In this document: piece after piece, positions 25,578 to 32,680 of the stretch | How positions within the stretch are numbered: position 1 is the first letter of the stretch | How the letters are laid out: each line of letters begins with the position of its first letter | Source: Bacteroidales bacterium | GTDB taxonomy: Bacteria; Bacteroidota; Bacteroidia; Bacteroidales; P3 | Assembly: GCA_030523765.1 (NCBI GenBank) | Contig: JAUNHX010000022.1 | Span: forward strand, 1 to 36,242 | Direction of reading: 5' to 3' | Length of the DNA stretch: 36,242 bases | Made by a program: the position numbers and the translations under genes | The notes under the pieces: generated by a model | What the model was told of the DNA's origin: nothing | Databases searched by the model: none | Seen by the model: the letters and a program-made list of their open reading frames with translations, nothing else

Positions 25578-27287
25578 ATGGCACAATATCTCGAATTTCG
25601 TAATGCTAAATGTAAAGACTGCTATAAATGTCTTCGCGAATGCCCCGTCAAAGCTATCGATGTGCGTGATCACCAAGCAAAGATCATCGAAGACCGCTGC
25701 ATCCTCTGTGGACACTGCACCGTTATCTGCCCCCAAAATGCTAAAGTAGTACATAGCGAACTCGACCAAGTTAAAGCTCTTTTGGCCAGCGGACAGAAGG
25801 TCATTGCCAGCGTGGCACCCTCCTTCATTAGCAGTTTCCGGCTTAAAGACTTCACCCCGATGAAGATAGCCCTAGCCAAATTGGGCTTTGCCGATGCCGA
25901 AGAAACAGCTATTGGCGCACAAGCCGTTACGCAGAAATATACGGAGCAGATGCGCACTGGCGAATACCACAACTACATTGCTAGCGCATGCCCCGCTGTA
26001 TGCCGACTCATACAAGAATACTACCCAAAAGCCCTCAAATACCTTGCCCCCGTAGATAGTCCTATGGTGGCTCACGCCAAAATCATACACCAGCATCATC
26101 CCGATGCCAAAGTAGTTTTCATTGGACCTTGCATCGCCAAAAAACGTGAGGGCCATGAATGCGGATATATTGAGAATGTGCTCACCTTTGAAGATCTGAG
26201 TCATTTTCTCGAAGAGCGCAACATTGTGCTCGACGAGATTACCAACATCATGATCAATCCCAAAGGGGGATCGGCTAATCTAGCCAAGCTATATCCCGTA
26301 AGTCACGGCATCATCAAATCGTTCCCCACCCTTCCCGAAGGCTACGAATATATGTCGGTCGATGGGCCCGATCGTTGTAGCGATGCACTCGACCATATCG
26401 AAGATCTTCACCACGTGTTTCTCGAAATCAATCTTTGCAAAGACTGCTGCGTCAACGGTCCTTGCAGCCTCGAACATCCTGGTGGAAGTATCACCGCTAC
26501 CAACGAAGTACGCGAATACGTGAACCGCGAACGCAAAGAACTCCTTTCGGTTCAAGAAGAAGTGCCCGTCGAAGTCGACCTCACTGCCCTCTACCCTCGC
26601 ATACGCAACAGCAGTATGCCCGCCACCGAACGCGATATCGAAGCCATCCTCCACAAAACAGGCAAAATGACTAAGGAAGACGAGCTCGACTGTGGTGCCT
26701 GTGGCTATGCCACCTGTCGACAGAAAGCATGGGCCGTCTACAACGGCTACGCTGATATAGAGATATGTATGCCCTATATGCGCCAACGTGCCGAGTCGCT
26801 CAGCTACGAAGTGATCCAAAACAGCCCCGAAGGAGTCATCGTGCTCGATTCGGAGATGAATATCGTTGAAGCCAACAGCAAAGCACGCGAGCTGTTAGGT
26901 ATCCGCGAAACCAACGTCAAAGGACGCCCAGCCCTCGATTACTTCAAACCAGTCGACTTTATGATTGCCTACAACGAGAAAAAACATGTCGACAGTAAGA
27001 ATATGTTCATTATTGAAACACAGAAATATGTCGATCTCTCTATCAACTACTTGGAAGGGCAAAACGTTCTTTTCGGCATCATGAAGGATGTAACCGAAAG
27101 CGTCAACTACGACAAACAAATCAGCAAAGTGAAAATGGAAACCCTCACCACTACCGATGAGGTGATCAAGAAGCAAATGCGTGTGGCACAAGAAATTGCA
27201 TCACTCCTCGGCGAGACCACAGCTGAAACTAAGGTAGCACTACTCAAACTCAAAAAAACCCTCGAATCGGAGGAGAAAGGAGACTAA
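25578..27287 (+). CDS. Sensory [FeFe] hydrogenase with C-terminal Fe-S and PAS domains (HydS-like, group C)
   Basis: The 569-residue protein starts with two [4Fe-4S] ferredoxin motifs (Cys12/15/18/22 and Cys41/44/47/51). The H-cluster domain follows (about 70-300): motif L1 is S-A-C-P (Cys138), L2 is P-C-I-A-K-K-R-E (Cys185, Glu191) and L3 is C-K-D-C-C-V-N-G (Cys287, Cys291). These keep all four H-cluster cysteine ligands, but the proton-relay Cys of the usual T-S-C-C-P is Ala137. An extra [4Fe-4S] domain (Cys372, 375, 380, 397), a PAS domain (about 408-508) and a coiled C-terminal helix follow. This layout matches HydS-type H2 sensors. No kinase is attached, so the signal probably goes to a partner, and a SpoIIE-type phosphatase starts 6 nt later. 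Confidence 0.93.
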   Translation: MAQYLEFRNAKCKDCYKCLRECPVKAIDVRDHQAKIIEDRCILCGHCTVICPQNAKVVHSELDQVKALLASGQKVIASVAPSFISSFRLKDFTPMKIALAKLGFADAEETAIGAQAVTQKYTEQMRTGEYHNYIASACPAVCRLIQEYYPKALKYLAPVDSPMVAHAKIIHQHHPDAKVVFIGPCIAKKREGHECGYIENVLTFEDLSHFLEERNIVLDEITNIMINPKGGSANLAKLYPVSHGIIKSFPTLPEGYEYMSVDGPDRCSDALDHIEDLHHVFLEINLCKDCCVNGPCSLEHPGGSITATNEVREYVNRERKELLSVQEEVPVEVDLTALYPRIRNSSMPATERDIEAILHKTGKMTKEDELDCGACGYATCRQKAWAVYNGYADIEICMPYMRQRAESLSYEVIQNSPEGVIVLDSEMNIVEANSKARELLGIRETNVKGRPALDYFKPVDFMIAYNEKKHVDSKNMFIIETQKYVDLSINYLEGQNVLFGIMKDVTESVNYDKQISKVKMETLTTTDEVIKKQMRVAQEIASLLGETTAETKVALLKLKKTLESEEKGD

Positions 27288-27293
27288 CGGAGC

Positions 27294-28454
27294 ATGGAAA
27301 TGTGTTTAGAATATGGTTGTTCTTCAATGAACAAGTACGGCGAAGAGCTGTGCGGCGACAATGTCGAAGCTACCACCAGCGGTGAGTGGACCACCCTTGT
27401 GTTGGCCGACGGATTGGGTAGCGGCGTCAAAGCCAATATCCTCTCCACCCTCACCTCCAAGATTCTCTGCACCATGGTGGCCAACGATATCGATCTTTAC
27501 GAATGTGTCGAAACCATCATCCAAACCCTCCCCGTATGTAGTGTACGAGGAGTAGCCTACTCCACCTTCTCTATTATCCACGTCAACAAAGAGGGCTGTG
27601 GCTATCTGTTCGAGTTCGACAACCCACAGGCCATCTATTATCACCACGGGAAATGTACCGACTTCGAACGTGAAGAGCTCGATGTATGTGGCAAGCAGGT
27701 ATTCAAGAGTCCCCTCAAACTCGAAAACGACGATATGGTCATCGTGATGAGTGATGGCACCATTCATGCTGGCATCGGCATGATTCTAAACTTCGGATGG
27801 GATAGGGCCGAGATCATGCAGCATCTCAATCGCAACCTCAACCCCTCTATGTCGGCTCGTGCTGCTGCAACCATCTTCGCTTCAGCTTGCAACGACCTTT
27901 ACCTCGACAAACCTGGCGATGACACTACCGTAGCGGTAGTCAAATTCCGTGAGCGTACCGATGTTAACATCATGGTAGGTCCTCCAGTCGACAAGGAGAA
28001 AGATAGTTACTATGTAGGCAAGTTCATGGAAGGTCACACAAAGAAAGTTGTTTGCGGTGGCACCAGTTCTCAGATCGTAGCCCGCTATCTAGGGAAACCC
28101 CTCCGCACTAGTTTCGATTTTCCCGACAAAGAGGTACCTCCCATCGGATTTATCGATGGCATAGACCTCACCACCGAAGGAGTTATTACCCTCCGTCGCT
28201 TGCTAGATCTTTCCAAGCGCTATATGGATATCCACGATATGGCACCCAAGACGTTCACCAAGCAAGATGGTGCATCTCTGCTAGCCAACGTTTTATTCGA
28301 AGAGGCCTCCAATATCCGATTCTTCGTAGGCCGCAGCGTCAATGTGGCCCATCAGGGATTACCTATTGATACTGGTATGAAGATGAAGATTGTGGAACAT
28401 CTAGCCGCCAACCTCCGATCTATGGGCAAAGAGGTAGTTCTCGACTACGATTAA
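27294..28454 (+). CDS. SpoIIE-family serine/threonine phosphatase linked to the hydrogenase sensor
   Basis: The 386-residue protein has a PP2C/SpoIIE fold at about 1-222. Acidic metal-binding residues are visible in GDNVE (about 21-25), LADGLGSG (about 38-45), SDG (about 149-151) and PGDDTT (about 206-211). Residues about 225-386 form an additional domain that I do not recognise, starting at VNIMVGPPVDKEKDSYY and containing CGGTSSQIVARYLGK; it could sense or recruit a partner. The gene follows the sensory hydrogenase by 6 nt and is surely cotranscribed. A dedicated phosphatase downstream of a PAS hydrogenase suggests a phosphorelay in which H2 binding changes the phosphorylation of an unknown target. 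The matching kinase and anti-sigma factor antagonist are not in this window. Confidence 0.87.
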   Translation: MEMCLEYGCSSMNKYGEELCGDNVEATTSGEWTTLVLADGLGSGVKANILSTLTSKILCTMVANDIDLYECVETIIQTLPVCSVRGVAYSTFSIIHVNKEGCGYLFEFDNPQAIYYHHGKCTDFEREELDVCGKQVFKSPLKLENDDMVIVMSDGTIHAGIGMILNFGWDRAEIMQHLNRNLNPSMSARAAATIFASACNDLYLDKPGDDTTVAVVKFRERTDVNIMVGPPVDKEKDSYYVGKFMEGHTKKVVCGGTSSQIVARYLGKPLRTSFDFPDKEVPPIGFIDGIDLTTEGVITLRRLLDLSKRYMDIHDMAPKTFTKQDGASLLANVLFEEASNIRFFVGRSVNVAHQGLPIDTGMKMKIVEHLAANLRSMGKEVVLDYD

Positions 28455-28460
28455 TAGAGT

Positions 28461-28495
28461 AATGTATACATTAATATATAAGTATTTAATTTTGT
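28461..28495 (+). promoter_or_regulatory. Promoter and palindromic operator of the catalytic hydrogenase gene
   Basis: TAATTTTG at 28488-28495 matches the -7 element. The expected -33 region, about 19 nt upstream, lies inside a perfect 14-bp palindrome, TAATGTATACATTA (28461-28474), with no visible TTTG. This arrangement is typical of a regulator that activates or blocks polymerase at the -33 site. Start of transcription near 28502, 20 nt before the ATG. Confidence 0.65.
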
Positions 28496-28521
28496 CCCAT
28501 TAACTTCTAAATATAAGAAAC

Positions 28522-29997
28522 ATGAGCACACATCGTGTATTTGATACCGACGTCCAACAAATAAAATATGCGGTCCTAAAAGAGGTTATCCGTCGTGCTT
28601 ACGAGGGGGGCCTGGAAAACTCCTATATGGAGATCCCCGAAATAATCTGTCCTGGCCCTAAATCGAAAGTACGTTGCTGCATCTACAAAGAAAGAGCCAT
28701 CCTTCAATATCGTATCGAAATGGTATTGGGCGGAAAGAAAGGCAACGACAATGTAGTGCAAGTCATTGATGCTGCTTGCGATGAATGTCCCGCTGGAGGT
28801 ATCTATGTAACCCCCTCTTGTCGTGGATGCATGATGCATGCTTGTCAGGATGCCTGTCCCAAAGGAGCCATCACCATTGTCGACCACAAATGCACTGTCG
28901 ATAAAACCAAGTGTATCGAATGTGGCAAATGTGTAAAAGCTTGCCCCTATTCCGCACTAATCCTCCAACGGCGTCCCTGTATGCAGGCCTGCAAAGTAAA
29001 AGCCATCTCGATGGACGAGAATCAAACCGCCGTTATCGACAACAACAAATGTATTGCTTGTGGCGCTTGCGTGTACAAATGCCCCTTTGGTGCTATCACT
29101 GACAAGAGTCTCGTTCTCGATGTTATTGATATCCTTCAGAAATCGGAAAATAATACCAAATACAACGTCTACGCTGTTGTGGCCCCCGCCATTGCTGGTC
29201 AATGTCGCGATAGCCGATTAGGGCAAGTGGTCAGTGCCATCAAAGCGCTAGGTTTCCATCAAGTCGTCGAGGCCGCTTTAGGTGCTGACATCACTCTCTA
29301 CCATGAAGCCCATGAATGGGCTGAGAAGGGTATCATGACCACCTCATGTTGTCCTAGCTTTGTCATGTTTATCGAGAAAAACTTCCCCGACTTGGTGAAA
29401 TACATCTCCTCTAGCGTCAGTCCTATGGTCGAAGCAGCTCAGCTCATCAAAGCTGGTGATCCTACCGCTAAAGTGATCTTCATCGGACCTTGTGCAGCCA
29501 AGAAGCTTGAATACAACCTTGAAAAGACCCACGGCGCTATCGATTCCGTGATGTCGTTCGAAGAGCTGCAGGCCTTCGTCGATGCTCGTGGCATTGATCC
29601 CGCCAAGCTCGATGACACCCTTCTCGACAACGCCTCCTTCTATGGCCGTATATTTGCCAAGAGTGGTGGTATTGCACAGGGCATCGTCGATGTAGCCAAA
29701 CAATATGGCGTTGAAGGTATCAAACCCTGCCAAATGAATGGCATCGACGAATGTCGTACCAACCTACTGAAACTGAAGATGGGGCGTGCTGCAGAGAATT
29801 TCTTTGAAGGTATGGCTTGCGACGGTGGCTGTATCAATGGTCCTCTCTGTATCACTCATAGTCCCCGCAATGTGGTCGATGTCGATAAATATGGTAGCGA
29901 AGCTCGCGAAAAAACAATCGACAATTCCGTTGCTCTCTATCAGTTACGCAATAAAGAACATGAAGAAAACAACGAACATGTTGCTCACAAGAGTTAA
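28522..29997 (+). CDS. Monomeric [FeFe] hydrogenase, group B-like
   Basis: The 491-residue protein is a cytoplasmic [FeFe] hydrogenase. Its N-terminus (about 1-90) has the group B pattern, ending in an extra Cys-rich stretch (C43, C52-C53, C86, C89). Ferredoxin-like Cys motifs follow at about 100-190, C-I-E-C-G-K-C (131-137) and C-I-A-C-G-A-C (177-183), giving two [4Fe-4S] clusters and perhaps more. H-cluster motifs are complete: L1 T-T-S-C-C-P-S-F (273-280, with both the relay Cys276 and the ligand Cys277), L2 G-P-C-A-A-K-K-L-E (Cys324, Glu330), L3 M-A-C-D-G-G-C-I-N-G (Cys433, Cys437). It should make or oxidise H2 with ferredoxin. It has its own promoter and a strong terminator. The maturases HydE, HydF and HydG must lie elsewhere. 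Confidence 0.93.
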   Translation: MSTHRVFDTDVQQIKYAVLKEVIRRAYEGGLENSYMEIPEIICPGPKSKVRCCIYKERAILQYRIEMVLGGKKGNDNVVQVIDAACDECPAGGIYVTPSCRGCMMHACQDACPKGAITIVDHKCTVDKTKCIECGKCVKACPYSALILQRRPCMQACKVKAISMDENQTAVIDNNKCIACGACVYKCPFGAITDKSLVLDVIDILQKSENNTKYNVYAVVAPAIAGQCRDSRLGQVVSAIKALGFHQVVEAALGADITLYHEAHEWAEKGIMTTSCCPSFVMFIEKNFPDLVKYISSSVSPMVEAAQLIKAGDPTAKVIFIGPCAAKKLEYNLEKTHGAIDSVMSFEELQAFVDARGIDPAKLDDTLLDNASFYGRIFAKSGGIAQGIVDVAKQYGVEGIKPCQMNGIDECRTNLLKLKMGRAAENFFEGMACDGGCINGPLCITHSPRNVVDVDKYGSEAREKTIDNSVALYQLRNKEHEENNEHVAHKS

Positions 29998-30027
29998 TTA
30001 CTCAGAACAGTATCTCACTAATGAATC

Positions 30028-30067
30028 CACCCCTGTTCCTCTACTGGAGAATCAGGGGTGTTTTTTT
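30028..30067 (+). terminator. Intrinsic terminator after the group B hydrogenase
   Basis: CACCCCTG (30028-30035) pairs with CAGGGGTG (30053-30060) over 8 bp and is followed by seven T. It closes the rex-to-hydrogenase module. Confidence 0.92.
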
Positions 30068-30108
30068 ACGTAAAAAAAAAAAAACGAATTATCTGTCAAG
30101 TCTCTACA

Positions 30109-30891
30109 CTACCTTATTTCCTCACATCCTTTTACCTTCTGCACAATGGTTTCTATAACTAGACCAGCCAACCGAAATCCAAAAATAGCAGTAATATGAG
30201 AGAGCGTTCCATTGATCTGAGATTTGTAGAATCCAACCTCAGTATCGTTAGTGGACAACAAAGGATCATCTTCATCGGGACCCAGATTGGGTAGTAATTC
30301 GGGCGAGTAGATGCAGCGGAACTTCCGAGCAGGATAGCGGCCCGAACGCTTCATCTTTTTTCGAAGAGCTCGCGCCAAAGGGCATCCTTGTACATTCCAA
30401 AACTCATCCACCGCTATCTTCGATCCATCCATCTTCAACGCCGATCCCATCGAAGAGAAGAAATGAACGGGTAACGAGGTAGCATGAACGATTAAGTCAT
30501 GCTTGTTGCTCAAGCTATCGATAGCATCGATAACAAAATCATATGATTCCATATTAAAATCGGCTGCCGTATCATGATTGTATACCCTCTTCAAAGCCAC
30601 AATATCGGCCTCAGGATTGATCTCTAATAGTCGTTCACGCATCGCCTCCACTTTCACCCTCCCCACAGTCTTCGTAGTTGCCATTACTTGTCGATTCACA
30701 TTACTGATAGCTACACTATCGGAATCGACCATCGTTAAATGGCCTATACCGCTGCGTACTAGACTCTCAGCGCACCAGCTTCCCACGCCTCCTACACCAA
30801 AGATAATGACCCGTTGCTGTGCAATACGATCCATAATCTCTTCGCCCAGCAATCGCTCGGTGCGACTAAATATTGGTTGATGTGCTGACAT
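30109..30891 (-). CDS. tcdA: tRNA threonylcarbamoyladenosine dehydratase TcdA (ThiF/MoeB-type E1-like)
   Basis: The 260-residue protein is an ATP-dependent E1-like enzyme that cyclises t6A37 of tRNAs to ct6A. The Rossmann ATP-binding motif GVGGVGSWCAESLVRSGIG is at about 32-50, followed by DSDSVAISNVNRQV (the D-x-D...N-x-N-R-Q signature, about 56-69). The later segment CIYSPELLPN and the C-terminal GFRLAGLVIETIV helix are as in TcdA. Length is near that of the E. coli enzyme (268). It is on the minus strand between the hydrogenase module and the tRNA-Leu gene. I saw no consensus promoter in the 188 nt upstream. Confidence 0.94.
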   Translation of the reverse strand: MSAHQPIFSRTERLLGEEIMDRIAQQRVIIFGVGGVGSWCAESLVRSGIGHLTMVDSDSVAISNVNRQVMATTKTVGRVKVEAMRERLLEINPEADIVALKRVYNHDTAADFNMESYDFVIDAIDSLSNKHDLIVHATSLPVHFFSSMGSALKMDGSKIAVDEFWNVQGCPLARALRKKMKRSGRYPARKFRCIYSPELLPNLGPDEDDPLLSTNDTEVGFYKSQINGTLSHITAIFGFRLAGLVIETIVQKVKGCEEIR

Positions 30892-31079
30892 AATGCTCTT
30901 TTGTTGATGTTGAAATAACTGAATAGTATTACGGCAAGTAATTGTATAAGAAACGCAAAAATCACCTTTTTATTGTTGTTCCTTCCTTTTCTAGTAATGG
31001 CAGGAAGCACACGCCTTAAAAGAAAAGAAGTTCACCCGTTTTGGAGGTAAACTTCTCTCTACATTAATCCTAACTTTAG

Positions 31080-31161
31080 TGCGGATAGGGAGACTCGAAC
31101 TCCCACTCCGAAAGGAACTAGATCCTAAGTCTAGCGCGGCTACCAATTACGCCATATCCGC
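31080..31161 (-). tRNA. tRNA-Leu (anticodon UAG)
   Basis: The 82-nt class II tRNA on the minus strand runs from 31161 to 31080. The acceptor stem pairs GCGGATA (31161-31155) with TATCCGC (31087-31081) and the discriminator is A. The anticodon stem GCTAGA/TCTAGT encloses the loop CTTAGGA, giving anticodon TAG (reads CUA). A long variable arm (TTCC-TTTC-GGAG region) and a T arm with GTTCGAG are present. CCA is not encoded. Confidence 0.95.
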
Positions 31162-31388
31162 ATTTTTTACTATCTAAACGACTCCATACCCAAGCTTTTT
31201 TATCTATAAATCAGCATCTTCAGTAGGTATGTCCTTCCTATTAGACTGGTGCAAAGATACGATTTATTTTGATTATACAAGAAAAAAATTAGAATCTGCC
31301 TCTTTCTCCTCCTACGGTAATGCTCCAAAGGGTATACCTCGCCATCGCTAAAGACGCCGATAAGTTTTTTCATTTTTTTTGTTAAGCT
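31162..31388. other. Intergenic region between tRNA-Leu and the pfkA promoter
   Basis: No gene is supported here. It contains the tRNA-Leu promoter (minus) and runs into the pfkA promoter. A 77-codon minus-strand frame spans both promoter zones and resembles nothing. Confidence 0.6.
31252..31281 (-). promoter_or_regulatory. Probable promoter of tRNA-Leu
   Basis: On the minus strand, TATCTTTG (31259-31252) matches the -7 element, with CTTG (31281-31278) upstream at 18-nt spacing as an imperfect -33 element. It would start transcription about 85 nt before the mature tRNA. Confidence 0.6.
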
Positions 31389-31419
31389 TTTGAGAATTTC
31401 AAGAAAATGTCTATCTTTG
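31389..31419 (+). promoter_or_regulatory. Bacteroidota-type promoter of pfkA
   Basis: TTTG at 31389-31392 and TATCTTTG at 31412-31419 match both elements exactly, with 19 nt between. The start site would be near 31426, giving a leader of about 100 nt. Confidence 0.88.
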
Positions 31420-31524
31420 TAGTCACTTTCCACTCTAGGAAAGATAATGCAATCACTTGCTGCACAATCCGTTGAAGCGGCAAATGAGTTATATTAATAA
31501 TGTAAAAAAGAAAGAATACATAAT

Positions 31525-32625
31525 ATGGCACTCAAACGAGTAATGGTTCTAACAGGCGGAGGCGATTGTCCTGGATTAAATGCCGTAATTCGCGGTATCG
31601 TGAAACGTGCTTCGCAAGAAAAAGATTGGGAGGTTATTGGTTGCATCGAATCATTCAACGGTGTGCTCCGTGAACCTACCGAGATTGTTGTTTTGGATGA
31701 AAAAACAGTCGAAGGACTCCATATGCAAGGAGGTACCATTTTGGGTACTACCAATAAAGGAGGCCCCTTTGCTTGGCCTGTAAAGAATGCCGACGGATCA
31801 TGGACAACTGTTGATCGCAGCGATGAGATGCTCCGCAAGTTACAGTATATGGGTGTCGATGCCGTCATCAATATCGGAGGTGATGGATCGCAACGTATCT
31901 CGCTCGGTCTGTACGAGAAAGGACTCAATATTGTTGGCGTACCTAAGACCATCGACAATGATCTCTCGATGACCGACTACACATTCGGATTCCAAACAGC
32001 CGTACAAATATGCACCGATGCCATCGACAAGCTGGTTACTACCGCTGCTAGCCACAACCGTGTCTTCATCCTTGAAGTGATGGGGCGCGATGCTGGATGG
32101 ATTGCCCTTCATAGTGCTATTGCTGGTGGTGCCGACGTATGCATCATACCCGAGATACCCTACAACGTTGAGAAGATCAAAGAGAAGATCGAAACACGCT
32201 ACAACAAACGCCGCGGCTACTGTGTATGCGTGGTGGCAGAAGGAGCCAAGCCCGTTGGTGGTGGAGTCACAGGAACTGTTACTGGTGAGATAGGATACCA
32301 ACATATCAAACTAGGTGGTATTGCCGACCAACTGGCAGCCGAACTGAAAGCTGCTGGCGTAGAACACGACATCCGCTGCACTATCCTAGGCCATCTACAA
32401 CGTGGCGGCACTCCTATTGCTTTCGACCGCATCCTCGCCTCCGAGTTTGGCGTATGTGCTTTCGAACTAGTCAAGGAGGGGCGTTTTGGACAGATGGTAG
32501 CATACCAGCATCCCAACATTGTAGGCGTTCCCTTAGCCGAGGCTGTACGCGAGCCTCATTTGCTCACCCCCAACCATCGGCTTATCCACACTGCTCGCGG
32601 ACTCGATATCGAGTTTGGCGACTAA
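31525..32625 (+). CDS. pfkA: 6-phosphofructokinase
   Basis: The 366-residue glycolytic enzyme phosphorylates fructose 6-phosphate. Motifs: GGGDCPGLNAVIRG (11-24), IGGDGSQR (117-124), PKTIDNDL (140-147, with catalytic Asp144) and MGRDAGWIALHSAIAGGAD. Gly121 sits at the site equivalent to Gly104 of the E. coli enzyme, which marks ATP users, while Lys141 is at the site equivalent to residue 124, where Lys is usual in PPi users. This G104/K124 pair is known from some ATP-dependent actinobacterial-type enzymes, so ATP is the more likely donor, but the sequence alone does not settle it. It has a clean promoter and is followed 55 nt later by purH. Confidence 0.95.
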   Translation: MALKRVMVLTGGGDCPGLNAVIRGIVKRASQEKDWEVIGCIESFNGVLREPTEIVVLDEKTVEGLHMQGGTILGTTNKGGPFAWPVKNADGSWTTVDRSDEMLRKLQYMGVDAVINIGGDGSQRISLGLYEKGLNIVGVPKTIDNDLSMTDYTFGFQTAVQICTDAIDKLVTTAASHNRVFILEVMGRDAGWIALHSAIAGGADVCIIPEIPYNVEKIKEKIETRYNKRRGYCVCVVAEGAKPVGGGVTGTVTGEIGYQHIKLGGIADQLAAELKAAGVEHDIRCTILGHLQRGGTPIAFDRILASEFGVCAFELVKEGRFGQMVAYQHPNIVGVPLAEAVREPHLLTPNHRLIHTARGLDIEFGD

Positions 32626-32680
32626 ACCCTACAATCCCAATAAATCAATCAACTTTGAAAACAAATAATAACACTAATAT

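Noticed and set aside
26289..26819. Minus-strand 176-codon frame inside the sensory hydrogenase
   Set aside because: The plus-strand frame has full H-cluster and Fe-S motifs; the antisense frame is a shadow produced by codon bias.
28461..28484. TAATGTATACATTA considered as a Xer dif site
   Set aside because: Only the TGTATA centre resembles dif, and it lies well inside a region of uniform skew at a promoter; an operator is the simpler reading.
31200..31433. Minus-strand 77-codon frame between tRNA-Leu and pfkA
   Set aside because: It covers the exact pfkA promoter and the tRNA-Leu promoter, and its product is low-complexity basic sequence.
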